In this document: piece after piece, positions 1 to 9,766 of the stretch
How the letters are laid out: each line of letters starts with the position of its first letter
How positions within the stretch are numbered: position 1 is the stretch's first letter
Source of the DNA: Chitinophaga pinensis
GTDB lineage: Bacteria; Bacteroidota; Bacteroidia; Chitinophagales; CAMDFR01
DNA: 64,000 nt
Assembly (NCBI GenBank): GCA_945872405.1
Contig: CAMBZT010000002.1
Span: 1-64,000 of the forward strand
Direction of reading: 5' to 3'
The notes under the pieces: model-generated
The model's input: the letters and a program-made list of their open reading frames with translations, nothing else
What the model was told of the DNA's origin: nothing
Databases searched by the model: none
Position numbers and translations under genes: made by a program

Positions 1-96
1 TTTTTTTTGTATAAATGTCCAGTCTAATAATTATTTTTAACTTTTCTATCTTTTCAAATACCACGCTACAAAAGGCTAGAAGATAATATTGAGCGT

Positions 97-498
97 CTAC
101 TGAATATGTTTCATTTCTTCTCTAATCGTCAACTTTGGTAATTGATTTGCAATGATGAATTGCTTCACAGACTTGGCATCTATGTATGCATATTCTCCCA
201 AAGCTTTCTGAATAAAAAATTCTTTGCTGTCTGCATTCAATAAACAACAATAGGTACATAATCGATCAAAATCAGTTCTTTGCTTCCATTTCATTTGATG
301 TAAAATAGCCACCCTTCTTATCCACATATTTTTGTTAACGGCCCATTTGTCAATAGTTTTTGACAATCTTGCATCTTGGGCTACTATAAAACCTACCAAA
401 TGGGGACCCATGGTGTCTATACTATCCCACCAGGAACTTTGTTCAATAATCGACTTCACTAATGCTAAATCACTTGATACTAAAGTTTTCTTTTTCTA
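97..498 (-). pseudogene. DNA alkylation repair (AlkD-like) gene remnant
   Basis: The visible frame covers only the C-terminal half of an AlkD-type HEAT-repeat DNA glycosylase: it contains the family blocks SSWWDSIDTMGPHLVG, WIRRVAILHQMKWK and LLNADSKEFFIQKALG. An in-frame stop (complement of 496-498) closes the frame upstream, six codons before the residues aligning to family sequence, and the next gene starts 15 nt further on, so roughly the first 90 residues of the usual ~230 are missing. The first possible start is GTG at 459. In the family I expect IxKAIGWALREY, whereas here the text reads IQKALGEYAY, as if the conserved W-A-L-R were deleted in frame. I read this as a decayed gene left by deletion. 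The family assignment is from memory of the motifs. Confidence 0.72.
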
Positions 499-513
499 GA
501 CATAATCTAAATT

Positions 514-3500
514 TTACAATGAATCAATTTGGTTTTCTCTTTCTTCAGCAATCCGTGTCAAGTCTAGTTGATTAAAATTACTCTTAACAAAGTTACACCA
601 ATGGCAGCTTTCGTCGTTACAGCCTTTATCAAATTCCATATTCATAATCTGTTTATACGAGGTACTTATCTGATTTTTTACTATTCGGATATCGTCATCA
701 TTAATTACAATTTTTTCATTGCAGAATTCTCCAGTTTTCCTATCGGGCTCCACAAATTGAAAAACCGTAGAAATTATTTTCCAATTTTTATCTTTGTAAT
801 TATCAATTAAAATTCTGTAGAAGACGGCTTGTCGCCAATAGTCACCACCATATTCTTCTTCAAAACTGGGGTTTTCGGGGTCTTTGTAAATATCCGCAGG
901 CTTATTAAACTTTTTCTTTGCATTCTCATACTTTCCCGTTTTATAGTCTACCACACTACCATTAGTTCCGTCAAATTCTATTTTATCAAGTACTCCTTTA
1001 ATGGGAACGCCATCCACCACTACATTATTGATTCTTCTTTCTAAAGCTACAATTTTTTTCCACCCACCGATATTCCCTTCATAATATTTAGGCAGAAATA
1101 CTTTTCCGTAAGCCAATTTTTGTTCATACTCTACCTCTGTAAAACCATCCATTCTTTTTTTCATTTCTCTTACAAAAAGATTCACTAATTCTTCAGGTGT
1201 ACCGAATTCATTGGTTTCTGTCATATTCAAAAAGAAAAAGTAAATGGCCTCATGCACTGCAGAACCGAATTCCATAGATGCCTTTTTTGCGGATGGAATA
1301 CGAAGGATAATATTAAAATAAAAACCCAGTGGACATCTCAAGTAGTTATTTAAGTTGGTAACGCTCAATTGATATTTCTCTAAAATTATTGCTACAGCTG
1401 CTTTATCAATCAAAGGCAGTATAGAACCCGGTACTTCCGTTTTACTCATAATAATTGTCTCTACCAATAACGCCGCATCTAATACTTGGTGCTTCGAAAC
1501 TACATCAGCAAACTCTTGCAACTCTGAAACATAAACGCATTTTTCTTTCTCTTTCCCCTTGTTATTTTTAACAGCATAGCTGATGAATAGCTCTCGCTTC
1601 GCTCTCGTCATGGCAACATAAAACAGACGGCGCTCTTCTTCACCCTCATCGCCTTCATGCTTTTGCTGAAGCAAATTATCTGGGAAAGAGAACGTTCTAT
1701 TGACAGAAGATTTTTTCCAATTGTCATCATCACATCCAATGATGTATACTTTATCAAACTCCAATCCTTTGGCTGAATGAACGGTAATAAATTGTACCCC
1801 CTCCTTTTTGCCAATACTTTTATTTACTTCAAGCCGAATATTGTTTTCTTTCATCAAACGAATAGTGGTCAATAAATCTTTTATTTTTGTACTCGGTTTT
1901 TTACCCGTCTCTTCCTTGATAAAATCGAATAAAGTATTCAACTCTTGCAATAAATCTACCCTATCTGCATGATTCATGACATATGAAAGAACGCCACCTT
2001 TGGTCAACATATTTTCAAAAAGTCCCTGCAATGTATAATTATATATCCCTCGGATACAATCTTCCAAAAAGACAGAAACTTTTTTAGCCGCAAATAAAGA
2101 TTCGTTTCTCGCTTCAGTATCAAATAAAGTCGCATTTTGAGTTGGAATTTTTAACTCATTCAAGTAGGATCTTATATTCTTAAATTCGTTATCAGTTCTA
2201 ATGTGCAGGGCAATTTTCCCAATTTCAAATGCATTAGTATCAAAAAAGTCGAAATGCAATATCTCGTATAACAAATCTTCTTTGCTAAATGGAAATCTAA
2301 TTTCTCCTTCGATGTATTCCAATATTTTCAATAACTTATTCGTAAAAATCGTATCAAGGATATTGTATTTACGTTTGATTTGAAAGGGAATATTTTTGAC
2401 CGTCAAATATTTTGTAATCTCCTCGCATTGCTTGTGATTTCTGTATAATATCGCTGTTTCATTGAGTGATTCTTTCTTAGTCCAGGCCATCTCAATTTGA
2501 TTTGCTATATATACCCACTCATGCAGATCATTGTCAAAACTATATATAGTAGGCAGTGTAGCAAGCGTGGCCACCTCTTTATTTTGTGCTATCAAATTTT
2601 TTGTCAAGGTGGTATCATGATTGACCAATCGCTCCTTATTTTGTTCTATCAATGTTTTTGAGGCATCGAGAATCACTTGCGAGGAGCGGTAATTTTCTGT
2701 CAATACTATTTGTTTGGTCTCTGGAAAGTGCTTTGTATAATCTAAAATATTATCAATACTTGCTCCTTGAAATCTATAAATAGACTGATCGTCGTCACCC
2801 ACAACAAAGACATTGGGCTCGTTCCAAAAACTAACCAATTCTAGCAATATTTCATTTTGAGATCCATTCGTGTCTTGATACTCATCTACGAGTATGTACA
2901 AATATTTTTCTTGATAGCGTCTTAATAAATTTTCATTGGTTTTGAAAGCTTGCAACACCCATAGAATCATGTCGTGATAATCATATCTTCCTCGCGCTTG
3001 CATCAATTTTTCAAATGTCGCAAAGGCTGAAACCGCCGCCTTTAACTCCTTCATTTTACTTTCCTCTTTTGCAATATCATTTACTTTTACATCACCTACT
3101 GCAATATTCTTTTTTGCATTAGCACGCTTATATTGAAAGGCTTCTCTAGTAGGTAATTCCAGTAAAAACTCATCTATTTTTTGATGAATCATCTCTGCAG
3201 AAAAATGCTCGGCCTTCATAATATCAAACAATTGAGACAATCGATAGGAATCATAGTACACATCACCCGTCCAACGTTTCAATGGACTATCCTTTTCAAA
3301 ACCATCAATAAGTTCATGAATCAATTCTATCTTTTCTAAATCGGAGATTGCATCTAATTCTTTGGTACCAAAGAGTTCGATATTTTCTTTGATAATACTA
3401 TTACAGAAACTATGAAAGGTGTGAATAGAAATTCTATAGGCATCTGGACCTATGAATTCTACCAATCTTTGGCGCATGGCAATGGTACCCGCATCGGTAT

Positions 3501-3708
3501 AGGTCAAGCATAAAATATTTTCTGGATTGCTATCGGTTTGCTGCAGAATATAACCAATTCGTGCTGCGAGTATCTGAGTTTTACCCGTCCCTGGGCCTGC
3601 CAATACAAGCACGGGGCCTTCTGTTGTTTCAACTGCTTCTCTTTGCTGTTGATTTAATTTTTTAAGTTGTGTCTCAAAGATGTCATTAAAATTAGGTACC
3701 ATGATCAA
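514..3708 (-). CDS. UvrD/PcrA-type ATP-dependent helicase with C-terminal PD-(D/E)XK nuclease
   Basis: This is a 1064-residue superfamily 1A DNA helicase. The Walker A motif GPGTGKT sits at residues 38-44, motif II reads VDEYQD, and motif III/QxxxR-type text (GDDDQSIYRF) and motif VI (EERRLFYVAMTRA) follow in order. The last ~270 residues form a RecB-like nuclease: GSAVHEAIY, GVLDKIEFDG, VVDYKTGKY, and a late cysteine cluster (CNDESCHWC) as in iron-sulfur-containing AddB/Cas4-type nucleases. It is likely to act in recombinational or excision repair as a single-chain helicase-nuclease. A -7-like TAAATTTG lies at 3728-3735 on this strand, but without a -33 box. Start: ATG at 3708 or the third-codon ATG. 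Confidence 0.93.
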   Translation of the reverse strand: MIMVPNFNDIFETQLKKLNQQQREAVETTEGPVLVLAGPGTGKTQILAARIGYILQQTDSNPENILCLTYTDAGTIAMRQRLVEFIGPDAYRISIHTFHSFCNSIIKENIELFGTKELDAISDLEKIELIHELIDGFEKDSPLKRWTGDVYYDSYRLSQLFDIMKAEHFSAEMIHQKIDEFLLELPTREAFQYKRANAKKNIAVGDVKVNDIAKEESKMKELKAAVSAFATFEKLMQARGRYDYHDMILWVLQAFKTNENLLRRYQEKYLYILVDEYQDTNGSQNEILLELVSFWNEPNVFVVGDDDQSIYRFQGASIDNILDYTKHFPETKQIVLTENYRSSQVILDASKTLIEQNKERLVNHDTTLTKNLIAQNKEVATLATLPTIYSFDNDLHEWVYIANQIEMAWTKKESLNETAILYRNHKQCEEITKYLTVKNIPFQIKRKYNILDTIFTNKLLKILEYIEGEIRFPFSKEDLLYEILHFDFFDTNAFEIGKIALHIRTDNEFKNIRSYLNELKIPTQNATLFDTEARNESLFAAKKVSVFLEDCIRGIYNYTLQGLFENMLTKGGVLSYVMNHADRVDLLQELNTLFDFIKEETGKKPSTKIKDLLTTIRLMKENNIRLEVNKSIGKKEGVQFITVHSAKGLEFDKVYIIGCDDDNWKKSSVNRTFSFPDNLLQQKHEGDEGEEERRLFYVAMTRAKRELFISYAVKNNKGKEKEKCVYVSELQEFADVVSKHQVLDAALLVETIIMSKTEVPGSILPLIDKAAVAIILEKYQLSVTNLNNYLRCPLGFYFNIILRIPSAKKASMEFGSAVHEAIYFFFLNMTETNEFGTPEELVNLFVREMKKRMDGFTEVEYEQKLAYGKVFLPKYYEGNIGGWKKIVALERRINNVVVDGVPIKGVLDKIEFDGTNGSVVDYKTGKYENAKKKFNKPADIYKDPENPSFEEEYGGDYWRQAVFYRILIDNYKDKNWKIISTVFQFVEPDRKTGEFCNEKIVINDDDIRIVKNQISTSYKQIMNMEFDKGCNDESCHWCNFVKSNFNQLDLTRIAEERENQIDSL

Positions 3709-3835
3709 AAATAGTTGATTTATAGTACAAATTTAGATTATCAGAACGCAGTGTACTTGCTTTTTGCTTACAAAGAAAAAATAAGTCATAGTTGCATCGT
3801 CTATAGAAACGAGCTCAGAAGATGTGGAGTCATAT

Positions 3836-4195
3836 CTATTTCTTCTTAGGCAGTAGCTCAGTAGCTTTTGAAGTCTTTGGTTTTTTAGGTGCCGTTTTAC
3901 TCAAAGTGTCTTGCTTCTTAGGTGCTGCCTTGATCGCCTTTTTTATTGGTGCTTTGGAAACAGCCACCTTAGGATTAATAGCTTTCTTAGTAGGAACTGC
4001 CTTACTCTTCGTTTCTTTTTTCTTTGGGCTGCCACTTACTTTTTTAACCTCTAGCACTGTGTTTGTGTCCTTGTTTTCTTTTGTTTCCTTTTTGTTAACT
4101 TTCCGTAGCTTCTTTTTAATTTCATTCCACTCATCAAGCAAAATTACAATACCAGACTTCTTACCTTTCTCGTTATAAATAAACTGCTTTTTCAT
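3836..4195 (-). CDS. Small basic protein: antitoxin-like N-terminus plus histone H1-like Lys/Ala/Pro tail
   Basis: A 119-residue, very basic protein. Residues 1-30 (QFIYNEKGKKSGIVILLDEW within them) resemble the first strand-strand-helix of Phd/YefM-type antitoxins in Bacteroidota. From residue ~35 on, the chain is a low-complexity tail rich in K, A, P, S and T with repeats such as APKK, KAAPKK and PKKP, as in histone H1-like nucleoid proteins. No toxin gene is adjacent. It could be a DNA-binding nucleoid protein or a diverged antitoxin scaffold. An exact TTAACA-N5-TTAACA repeat (Pho-box-like) lies 80 nt upstream, suggesting regulation by phosphate. The reverse-strand frame over the same bases is a hydrophobic shadow. 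That it is a real gene is likely; its function is not established. Confidence 0.7.
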   Translation of the reverse strand: MKKQFIYNEKGKKSGIVILLDEWNEIKKKLRKVNKKETKENKDTNTVLEVKKVSGSPKKKETKSKAVPTKKAINPKVAVSKAPIKKAIKAAPKKQDTLSKTAPKKPKTSKATELLPKKK

Positions 4196-4274
4196 AAATC
4201 ATTAATTTAAGTTACAAACTAAAAGCATTAATGTTATCGATATATTACCAATCAAACAAATGAACATTAGACAA

Positions 4275-4291
4275 TGTTAACTAAATGTTAA
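4275..4291 (-). promoter_or_regulatory. Pho-box-like direct repeat upstream of the small basic protein
   Basis: Read on the minus strand it is TTAACA-TTTAG-TTAACA, two perfect hexamers with an 11-bp period. It lies between sucB and the gene starting at 4195 and points at that gene. A TTTGTTTG segment occurs 14 nt further on (4260-4253), but the promoter spacing seen at the other two copies (31 nt to a -7 element) is not reproduced. Confidence 0.6.
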
Positions 4292-4424
4292 TTTTTTTTG
4301 CCACTTTGTGTGCAATTTCGAAACTATTAAAACATTTACTACCTATAATTTTCTAACACTTCGTCTACAGCTTTAACCACTTTTCTTCTTCCACTCATTG
4401 TAATTAGCAAAACCAATATGCCAC

Positions 4425-5681
4425 CTATAGTTGTAACAACAATTCAATAGGATCTTCTCCCAACAATAGTTTGTGAGGATTCTCTAACAAATCTTTTACA
4501 TGTACTAGAAAAGAAACTGATTCTTTACCATCGATAATTCTATGGTCATAACTTAATGCAACATACATCATCGAACGAATTTCTATCTTACCATTGATAA
4601 CTACAGCACGATCTTGAAACTTATGCATACCCAGTATCGCAGACTGTGGTGGATTGATAATTGGTGTGCTCATCAACGAACCGAATACACCACCATTAGT
4701 AATGGTAAAGGTACCACCTGTCATATCATCCATACTCAATTTACCATCTCTGCCCTTGATTGCTAATTCTTTAACCGACTTCTCAATACCAGCCATAGTA
4801 AGACTTTCAGCATTTCTAATCACTGGCACCACCAATCCTTTTGGAGTACTTACTGCAATAGAAATATCTGCATAATCGTGATACACCAAAGCTTCATCTT
4901 CTATACAACCATTCACTGCTGGGAACTTCATCAAAGCTAATGCACAAGCTTTTGTAAAAAAAGACATAAAGCCCAAACCAATACCATGCTTCTCTTTAAA
5001 CTTATCACCATACTTCGCTCTCAAAGCAATCATCGCACTACAATCTACTTCATTAAATGTGGTCAACATGGCAGTAGAATTTTTTGCAAATACCAATCGT
5101 TCAGAAATTGTTTTTCGTAAACGACTCATTTTTTCTGTTCTTTGCTCTCTCGAAAAAGCTGCAGTATTTGTTGCTTGGGCTGCGATAGAACCATTGGCAG
5201 CTGTACCATTGGCAATGGCTTGCAAAACATCTGTTTTGGTGATTCTTCCTTTATGACCACTCCCATTCACTTTGCTAGCATCAATATTCCTTTCTGTGAT
5301 CAACTTCGCTGTTGCTGGACCAGCAGTACCTGTGGCATAGCTCTTTTCTGCAATTAATGTTTGAGATGCTGCCACTACTTCTTTAGCGGCTTCTTTTACC
5401 TCAACTTTCTTTTCTATAACTGGTGCTGAATCCACTGGTGCATTCGCACCTGTATCAATATAAGCAATCAATGCACCTACTTTAATATCATCACCTTCAT
5501 TGGCAATCAATGTAATGCTTCCGGACTTTTCAGCATATAATTCCTGACCCGCTTTCTCCGTTTCGATTTCACAAATTACTTGATCCATCTTTACATAATC
5601 ACCTGATTTTACCAACCACTTAGATAAAGTTACTTCTGTGATTGATTCTGCTACATTTGGTATTTTTACTTCTAAATTCAT
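4425..5681 (-). CDS. sucB: 2-oxoglutarate dehydrogenase E2, dihydrolipoyllysine succinyltransferase
   Basis: A 418-residue E2 enzyme of the TCA cycle that moves the succinyl group from lipoate to CoA. The lipoyl domain is at residues 2-75 with the lipoylated lysine K43 in IETEKAG. A proline/alanine-rich linker follows, then the E1/E3-binding domain ([17 protein letters not shown]... GRITKTDVL, ~120-155), and the catalytic domain with the active-site signature SYDHRIIDG near the C-terminus. It lies just downstream of sucA (50 nt), on the same strand, so the two are co-transcribed; E3 is not in the window. Length is normal for the family. Confidence 0.97.
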   Translation of the reverse strand: MNLEVKIPNVAESITEVTLSKWLVKSGDYVKMDQVICEIETEKAGQELYAEKSGSITLIANEGDDIKVGALIAYIDTGANAPVDSAPVIEKKVEVKEAAKEVVAASQTLIAEKSYATGTAGPATAKLITERNIDASKVNGSGHKGRITKTDVLQAIANGTAANGSIAAQATNTAAFSREQRTEKMSRLRKTISERLVFAKNSTAMLTTFNEVDCSAMIALRAKYGDKFKEKHGIGLGFMSFFTKACALALMKFPAVNGCIEDEALVYHDYADISIAVSTPKGLVVPVIRNAESLTMAGIEKSVKELAIKGRDGKLSMDDMTGGTFTITNGGVFGSLMSTPIINPPQSAILGMHKFQDRAVVINGKIEIRSMMYVALSYDHRIIDGKESVSFLVHVKDLLENPHKLLLGEDPIELLLQL

Positions 5682-5731
5682 TTTGGTTTTGATTTTATAA
5701 TTTTGCCTAGAACATCCCGCCGATCTATGAT

Positions 5732-8440
5732 TTAGGAAAACGATTTAGTTAAAATTTCCTCCAATTCTTTCAGATGTTGCTTTTTAAAACCCGTAGCTGG
5801 AGAAGCACTTGGCTTACGCGACACATACGTGATTGGATAAAGTTCTCCAAGATTACACATCACAAAGCAAAGCGCTCCCATATTGGCGGGCTCTTCTTGT
5901 ACCCAAGTTAATGTGGCTCCTTTATACTTTTTTACAATGGCCTCAATTTGCTTATAAGCTAATGGATACAACTGTTCTAATCTCACAATTGCTACATCAT
6001 CATGTTTCCCTTCGCTTTGTCGTTTAACTAAATCTACATATAAACGTCCGGAACAAAGCAATATTTTTCTTACTTTCTTTCCTACTTTTTCATCATCGAT
6101 CACTTCTTTAAATCCTCCTTCAAAAATTTTATCAATAGGATCAGAAACACCTCTCAACAATGATTTTGGGGACATTACTATCAATGGTTTTCTAAAGTTC
6201 CATGCCTGTTGACGACGAATGGCATGAAAGAAATTGGCAGGTGAGGTAATATTCACCACCACCAAATTTAATTCTGCACACAATTGCAAATATCTTTCTA
6301 AACGAGCACTTGAATGTTCAGGTCCTTGTCCTTCATAACCATGTGGTAAAAGCATTACAAGCCCACTCATTCTGTTCCACTTACTTTCTGCAGAGGCAAT
6401 AAATTGATCTATAATCACCTGGCAAGTATTAGCAAAATCTCCGAATTGCGCTTCCCATATCACTTGTGTATGTGGGTTGCTCAAAGAATATCCATAATCA
6501 AATCCTAAAACACCATACTCACTTAAATGAGAATTATAAATCATAAACTGACCTTGCTTTTCAGCGAGCATGCTTAATCTATTGTGTTCTACGTTTGTGT
6601 TTTCATCGAATATACATGCGTGTCGATGTGAGAAAGTTCCTCGCTTTACATCTTCACCGCTTAGTCGAATATTTTTTCCATCCAATAAAATAGAGCTATA
6701 TGCCATCAACTCAGCTGCCGCCCAATCAATCGACTTATTCTCCTGCATCATCAATCGTCTTTCTTTCAAATAGGTGTCCACTTTCTTTAAAGGAGTAAAT
6801 CCTTCGGGCACTTTACAAAGCCCTTCAATGATAAGTTTCGCAGTCTTTTTGTCAATGGCGGTGACGGGACTTTTTTCAAAATCTTCTTGCGTTGCCTTTA
6901 TAAGTTTTTGCCATTCTTTTTTAAGGGGTTGCATCACATAAGGTAAAGGTTTTTCTTTTACCATGTCCAACCTGCGTTGTAACTCTGCCCAAAATTCATC
7001 ATCCAGTCTTTTTGCCACTTCTGCCCCAACTTCCCCTTGTTTAGCAAGGTGTTCAGAATAAATATCGCGCGGGTTTTTATGTTCCGAAATTAATTTATAC
7101 AAACTCGGTTGAGTAAATTTTGGATCATCACTTTCGTTATGTCCATGTTTACGATAACAGACTAAATCAACAAAAATATCTTTATTAAATTTTTGACGAT
7201 ATTCCGCGGCCATCTCCGCTGCAAACACCACCGCTTCAATATCGTCTCCATTCACATGAATCACTGGCGCTTGAATAGTAGCTGCTAATGAGGTACAATA
7301 ATCTGAAGAACGTGCATCATCAAAATCTGTTGTAAATCCAATTTGATTATTTATAACAAAATGTATGGTTCCTCCTGTATGATATCCTTTTAGGTAGGCC
7401 ATTTGTAAAATCTCGTATACCACACCTTGCCCTGCAACGGCTGCATCACCGTGAATCATCACCGGGACAATTTTATCAAAATCTGAATTATAGATAGAAT
7501 CTGCCTGAGACCTAGTATAGCCAAGCATCACAGGATCTACAGCCTCGAGATGTGAAGGGTTTGGTGTCAGGTTCAAATAGACAGATTTTCCAGATTCAGT
7601 CACATAATTTCCTGAATAGCCCTGATGATACTTTACATCACCATCTCCCATTGTAGCTGCATTTTTAGGTTCATTTCCTTCGAACTCACTAAAAATTTGC
7701 TCATAAGTTTTACCAATAATGTTTGACAAAACATTGAGTCTACCTCTATGAGCCATACCTATAACAACTTCTACCGCATTATTATCTGCTGCTGCATTTA
7801 TAATAAAATGCAATGCAGGAATTGTTGCTTCACCACCCTCAAGGGAAAAACGTTTTTCACCAATATATTTTTTTCCTAAAAATTGCTCAAATACTACCGC
7901 TTGATTGAGTTTTCGAAGTATTTGGGTTTTTTTCTCTATAGAAAAATCGACAATATTAGGATTGATTTCCACCTTAGCTCTAAACCACTTCCATTCTTCC
8001 GGATCTCTGATATAATTGAATTCAAATCCTAAGGTTTTGCAATATCTTTTTTGAAGTGTGTCTACAATTACAGCAAGTGTTGATGCACCTATACCTACTT
8101 CGGCTCCAGCATTAAAAGTACGTCCTAGATCCTTTTCTGTCAATCCAAAATAAGTCAAATCTAAATTTGCATGACGATCTTTCCTTGGTTTCAAAGGATT
8201 GGTGTCTGCAATCAAATGCCCTCTATTTCGATAGGCCATAATCAGGTTCATCACTTTAATTTCATCAATCGAAGCTGTAATTCCGGAAGCATCGGCTTTG
8301 TAATTTTGCGATGCGAACTCAAAGCCTTCAAAGAACTTTTTAAACTCTTCGTCAACACTTTTGTTGTCAATCTTGAAGTCATTATATAAGTTCTCTATAA
8401 ACTCAGGGTGTGCGTTTGAAATATAGGAAAATTTATCCAT
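5732..8440 (-). CDS. sucA: 2-oxoglutarate dehydrogenase E1 component
   Basis: The thiamine-diphosphate enzyme that decarboxylates 2-oxoglutarate and passes succinyl to SucB. Recognisable parts are the N-terminal [18 protein letters not shown] segment that contacts the complex, [14 protein letters not shown], the ThDP-binding region [26 protein letters not shown], and the transketolase-like C-terminal domain ending in [13 protein letters not shown]. An upstream in-frame ATG at 8464 would add eight residues, but the promoter (-7 element 8466-8473) puts the transcription start at about the same place, and [11 protein letters not shown] matches how the family begins, so I chose the ATG at 8440 (902 residues). 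Confidence 0.96.
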   Translation of the reverse strand: MDKFSYISNAHPEFIENLYNDFKIDNKSVDEEFKKFFEGFEFASQNYKADASGITASIDEIKVMNLIMAYRNRGHLIADTNPLKPRKDRHANLDLTYFGLTEKDLGRTFNAGAEVGIGASTLAVIVDTLQKRYCKTLGFEFNYIRDPEEWKWFRAKVEINPNIVDFSIEKKTQILRKLNQAVVFEQFLGKKYIGEKRFSLEGGEATIPALHFIINAAADNNAVEVVIGMAHRGRLNVLSNIIGKTYEQIFSEFEGNEPKNAATMGDGDVKYHQGYSGNYVTESGKSVYLNLTPNPSHLEAVDPVMLGYTRSQADSIYNSDFDKIVPVMIHGDAAVAGQGVVYEILQMAYLKGYHTGGTIHFVINNQIGFTTDFDDARSSDYCTSLAATIQAPVIHVNGDDIEAVVFAAEMAAEYRQKFNKDIFVDLVCYRKHGHNESDDPKFTQPSLYKLISEHKNPRDIYSEHLAKQGEVGAEVAKRLDDEFWAELQRRLDMVKEKPLPYVMQPLKKEWQKLIKATQEDFEKSPVTAIDKKTAKLIIEGLCKVPEGFTPLKKVDTYLKERRLMMQENKSIDWAAAELMAYSSILLDGKNIRLSGEDVKRGTFSHRHACIFDENTNVEHNRLSMLAEKQGQFMIYNSHLSEYGVLGFDYGYSLSNPHTQVIWEAQFGDFANTCQVIIDQFIASAESKWNRMSGLVMLLPHGYEGQGPEHSSARLERYLQLCAELNLVVVNITSPANFFHAIRRQQAWNFRKPLIVMSPKSLLRGVSDPIDKIFEGGFKEVIDDEKVGKKVRKILLCSGRLYVDLVKRQSEGKHDDVAIVRLEQLYPLAYKQIEAIVKKYKGATLTWVQEEPANMGALCFVMCNLGELYPITYVSRKPSASPATGFKKQHLKELEEILTKSFS

Positions 8441-8465
8441 CAGGAAGAATTGTTGTAATTGCATG

Positions 8466-8506
8466 CAAAATTAGGTGAAAAACCTAGAGTTGTCAAATCT
8501 AGGTTT
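8466..8506 (-). promoter_or_regulatory. sucAB promoter with an inverted repeat around the -33 box
   Basis: On the minus strand: TTTG (8497-8494), 20 nt, TAATTTTG (8473-8466), the Bacteroidota sigma-A-type arrangement. The -33 box lies in the loop of a 9-bp inverted repeat, AAACCTAGA (8480-8488) and TCTAGGTTT (8498-8506), which could be an operator for a dimeric regulator. The predicted start of transcription is near 8460, leaving a ~20 nt leader before the chosen ATG. Confidence 0.68.
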
Positions 8507-8549
8507 CAAAAAAGGAAATCCTCGTTAAATGGAGAAAAAAGAAATGTTA

Positions 8550-8580
8550 TTTGCATTGAAGTAAAATGTTTATATCTTTG
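8550..8580 (+). promoter_or_regulatory. rpsT promoter
   Basis: An exact match to the Bacteroidota housekeeping promoter: TTTG (8550-8553), 19 nt, TATCTTTG (8573-8580). The start codon of rpsT follows at 8614, giving a leader of roughly 25 nt. Confidence 0.8.
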
Positions 8581-8613
8581 CAATCCTTTTTAAAAGAATA
8601 GAATAATAACAGA

Positions 8614-8952
8614 ATGGCACATCACAAATCAGCAAAGAAAAGAATTAGACAATCGGCGAAGAGACGTTTAAAGAATAGATATTACGCGAAAACCATGCGT
8701 AATGCGGTGAGAAACTTAAAAGCAATGAAAGTGAAAGGCGAAGCTGAAAAGGCATTGCCAGAAGTAATTTCAATGACTGATAAGTTAGTAAAAAGCAATA
8801 TCATTCACAAAAACAAAGCTGGTAACTTAAAATCTAAACTCACCAAATTTGTAAACAAACTGGGTACTGTTGTAGAGGTTAAAGTAAAAAAATCTACGAA
8901 GGCTAAGGGTGCAGCAAAAGGAAGTACAGCAAAATCTAAAAAAGCGAAATAA
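8614..8952 (+). CDS. rpsT: 30S ribosomal protein S20
   Basis: A primary 16S rRNA-binding protein of the small subunit. It begins with the family signature [18 protein letters not shown] and continues with the helical-bundle residues [17 protein letters not shown]. At 112 residues it is longer than the usual 84-90; the extra ~25 residues are a Lys/Ala/Ser tail that may add RNA contacts. It has its own strong promoter and its own terminator before radC. Confidence 0.97.
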   Translation: MAHHKSAKKRIRQSAKRRLKNRYYAKTMRNAVRNLKAMKVKGEAEKALPEVISMTDKLVKSNIIHKNKAGNLKSKLTKFVNKLGTVVEVKVKKSTKAKGAAKGSTAKSKKAK

Positions 8953-8980
8953 ACAAATTTTACTTTTACCATCACATTTA

Positions 8981-9012
8981 AATCCGCTTTTTATGGCGGA
9001 TTTTTTATTTTT
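8981..9012 (+). terminator. Intrinsic terminator after rpsT
   Basis: Stem AATCCGC (8981-8987) with GCGGATT (8996-9002), an 8-nt loop, and a T-rich run through 9012. It ends 32 nt before the radC start. Confidence 0.85.
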
Positions 9013-9043
9013 ACGGTCTTACTTACCGAAAAACTATTTACTG

Positions 9044-9736
9044 ATGGAAAATCTAACTACAGGAATCAAAACCTGGGCTGAAGAAGATCGGCCCAGAGAA
9101 AAATTATTACTCAAAGGGAAAAACGCACTTACCGATACGGAACTTCTAGCCATCTTGATTGGATCTGGCTCGGTCAAAGACTCCGCCCTTTCTCTTTCTA
9201 AACGAATCTTAGCACATTATGAAAATAATCTAAACGAGATGGGACGTGTTGGAGTGAAAGATCTAGAAAAATTTAAAGGCATTGGAGAAGTGAAGGCAAT
9301 TACGATTATTGCTGCATTAGAATTAGGCCGTCGGAGACATCAAACAGACATAAAGGAGAAGGCTAGAATTACTTGTAGTAAAGATGTATACCAACACTTT
9401 GCAACCTACATGGCTGATTTACAACATGAAGAATTTTGGGTGCTCTATTTAAATAGGGCAAACAGAGTCTTAGCTCGAGAACAAATAAGCATTGGAGGGG
9501 TGGCTGGCACCGTTGCTGATTCAAAATTGATTTATAAACGAGCTGTCGAACTGTTGTCTTGCTCAATTATCTTGATACATAATCATCCGTCGGGAAATCT
9601 ATCTCCCAGTGAAGCCGATATACAACTCACTGCAAAAATGAGTGGCATTGGAAATTTAATGGATATACCAGTTTCTGACCATTTGATTATCACAGAAAAA
9701 AGCTATTACAGTTTTGCAGATAATGGTAGAATTTAA
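9044..9736 (+). CDS. radC: RadC family JAB-domain protein
   Basis: A 230-residue protein with an N-terminal UPF0758/helix-hairpin-helix part (FKGIGEVKAITIIAALELGRR) and a C-terminal JAB/MPN domain with the metal-binding signature HNHPSGNLSPSEAD. The biochemical role of RadC is uncertain; the old link with recombination repair is not secure. The frame is open further upstream, but that stretch runs through the rpsT terminator. MENLTTGIKTWAEEDRPREKLL is the normal family start, so I chose the ATG at 9044. Confidence 0.93.
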   Translation: MENLTTGIKTWAEEDRPREKLLLKGKNALTDTELLAILIGSGSVKDSALSLSKRILAHYENNLNEMGRVGVKDLEKFKGIGEVKAITIIAALELGRRRHQTDIKEKARITCSKDVYQHFATYMADLQHEEFWVLYLNRANRVLAREQISIGGVAGTVADSKLIYKRAVELLSCSIILIHNHPSGNLSPSEADIQLTAKMSGIGNLMDIPVSDHLIITEKSYYSFADNGRI

Positions 9737-9766
9737 TTCGAAGGACTTATTTTTTATGTAATAAAA

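Noticed and set aside
3822-4178. A 118-residue plus-strand frame opposite the basic protein
   Set aside because: Its Phe/Leu/Ser-rich text is the mirror of the AAG/AAA-rich minus-strand gene; no start context or family.
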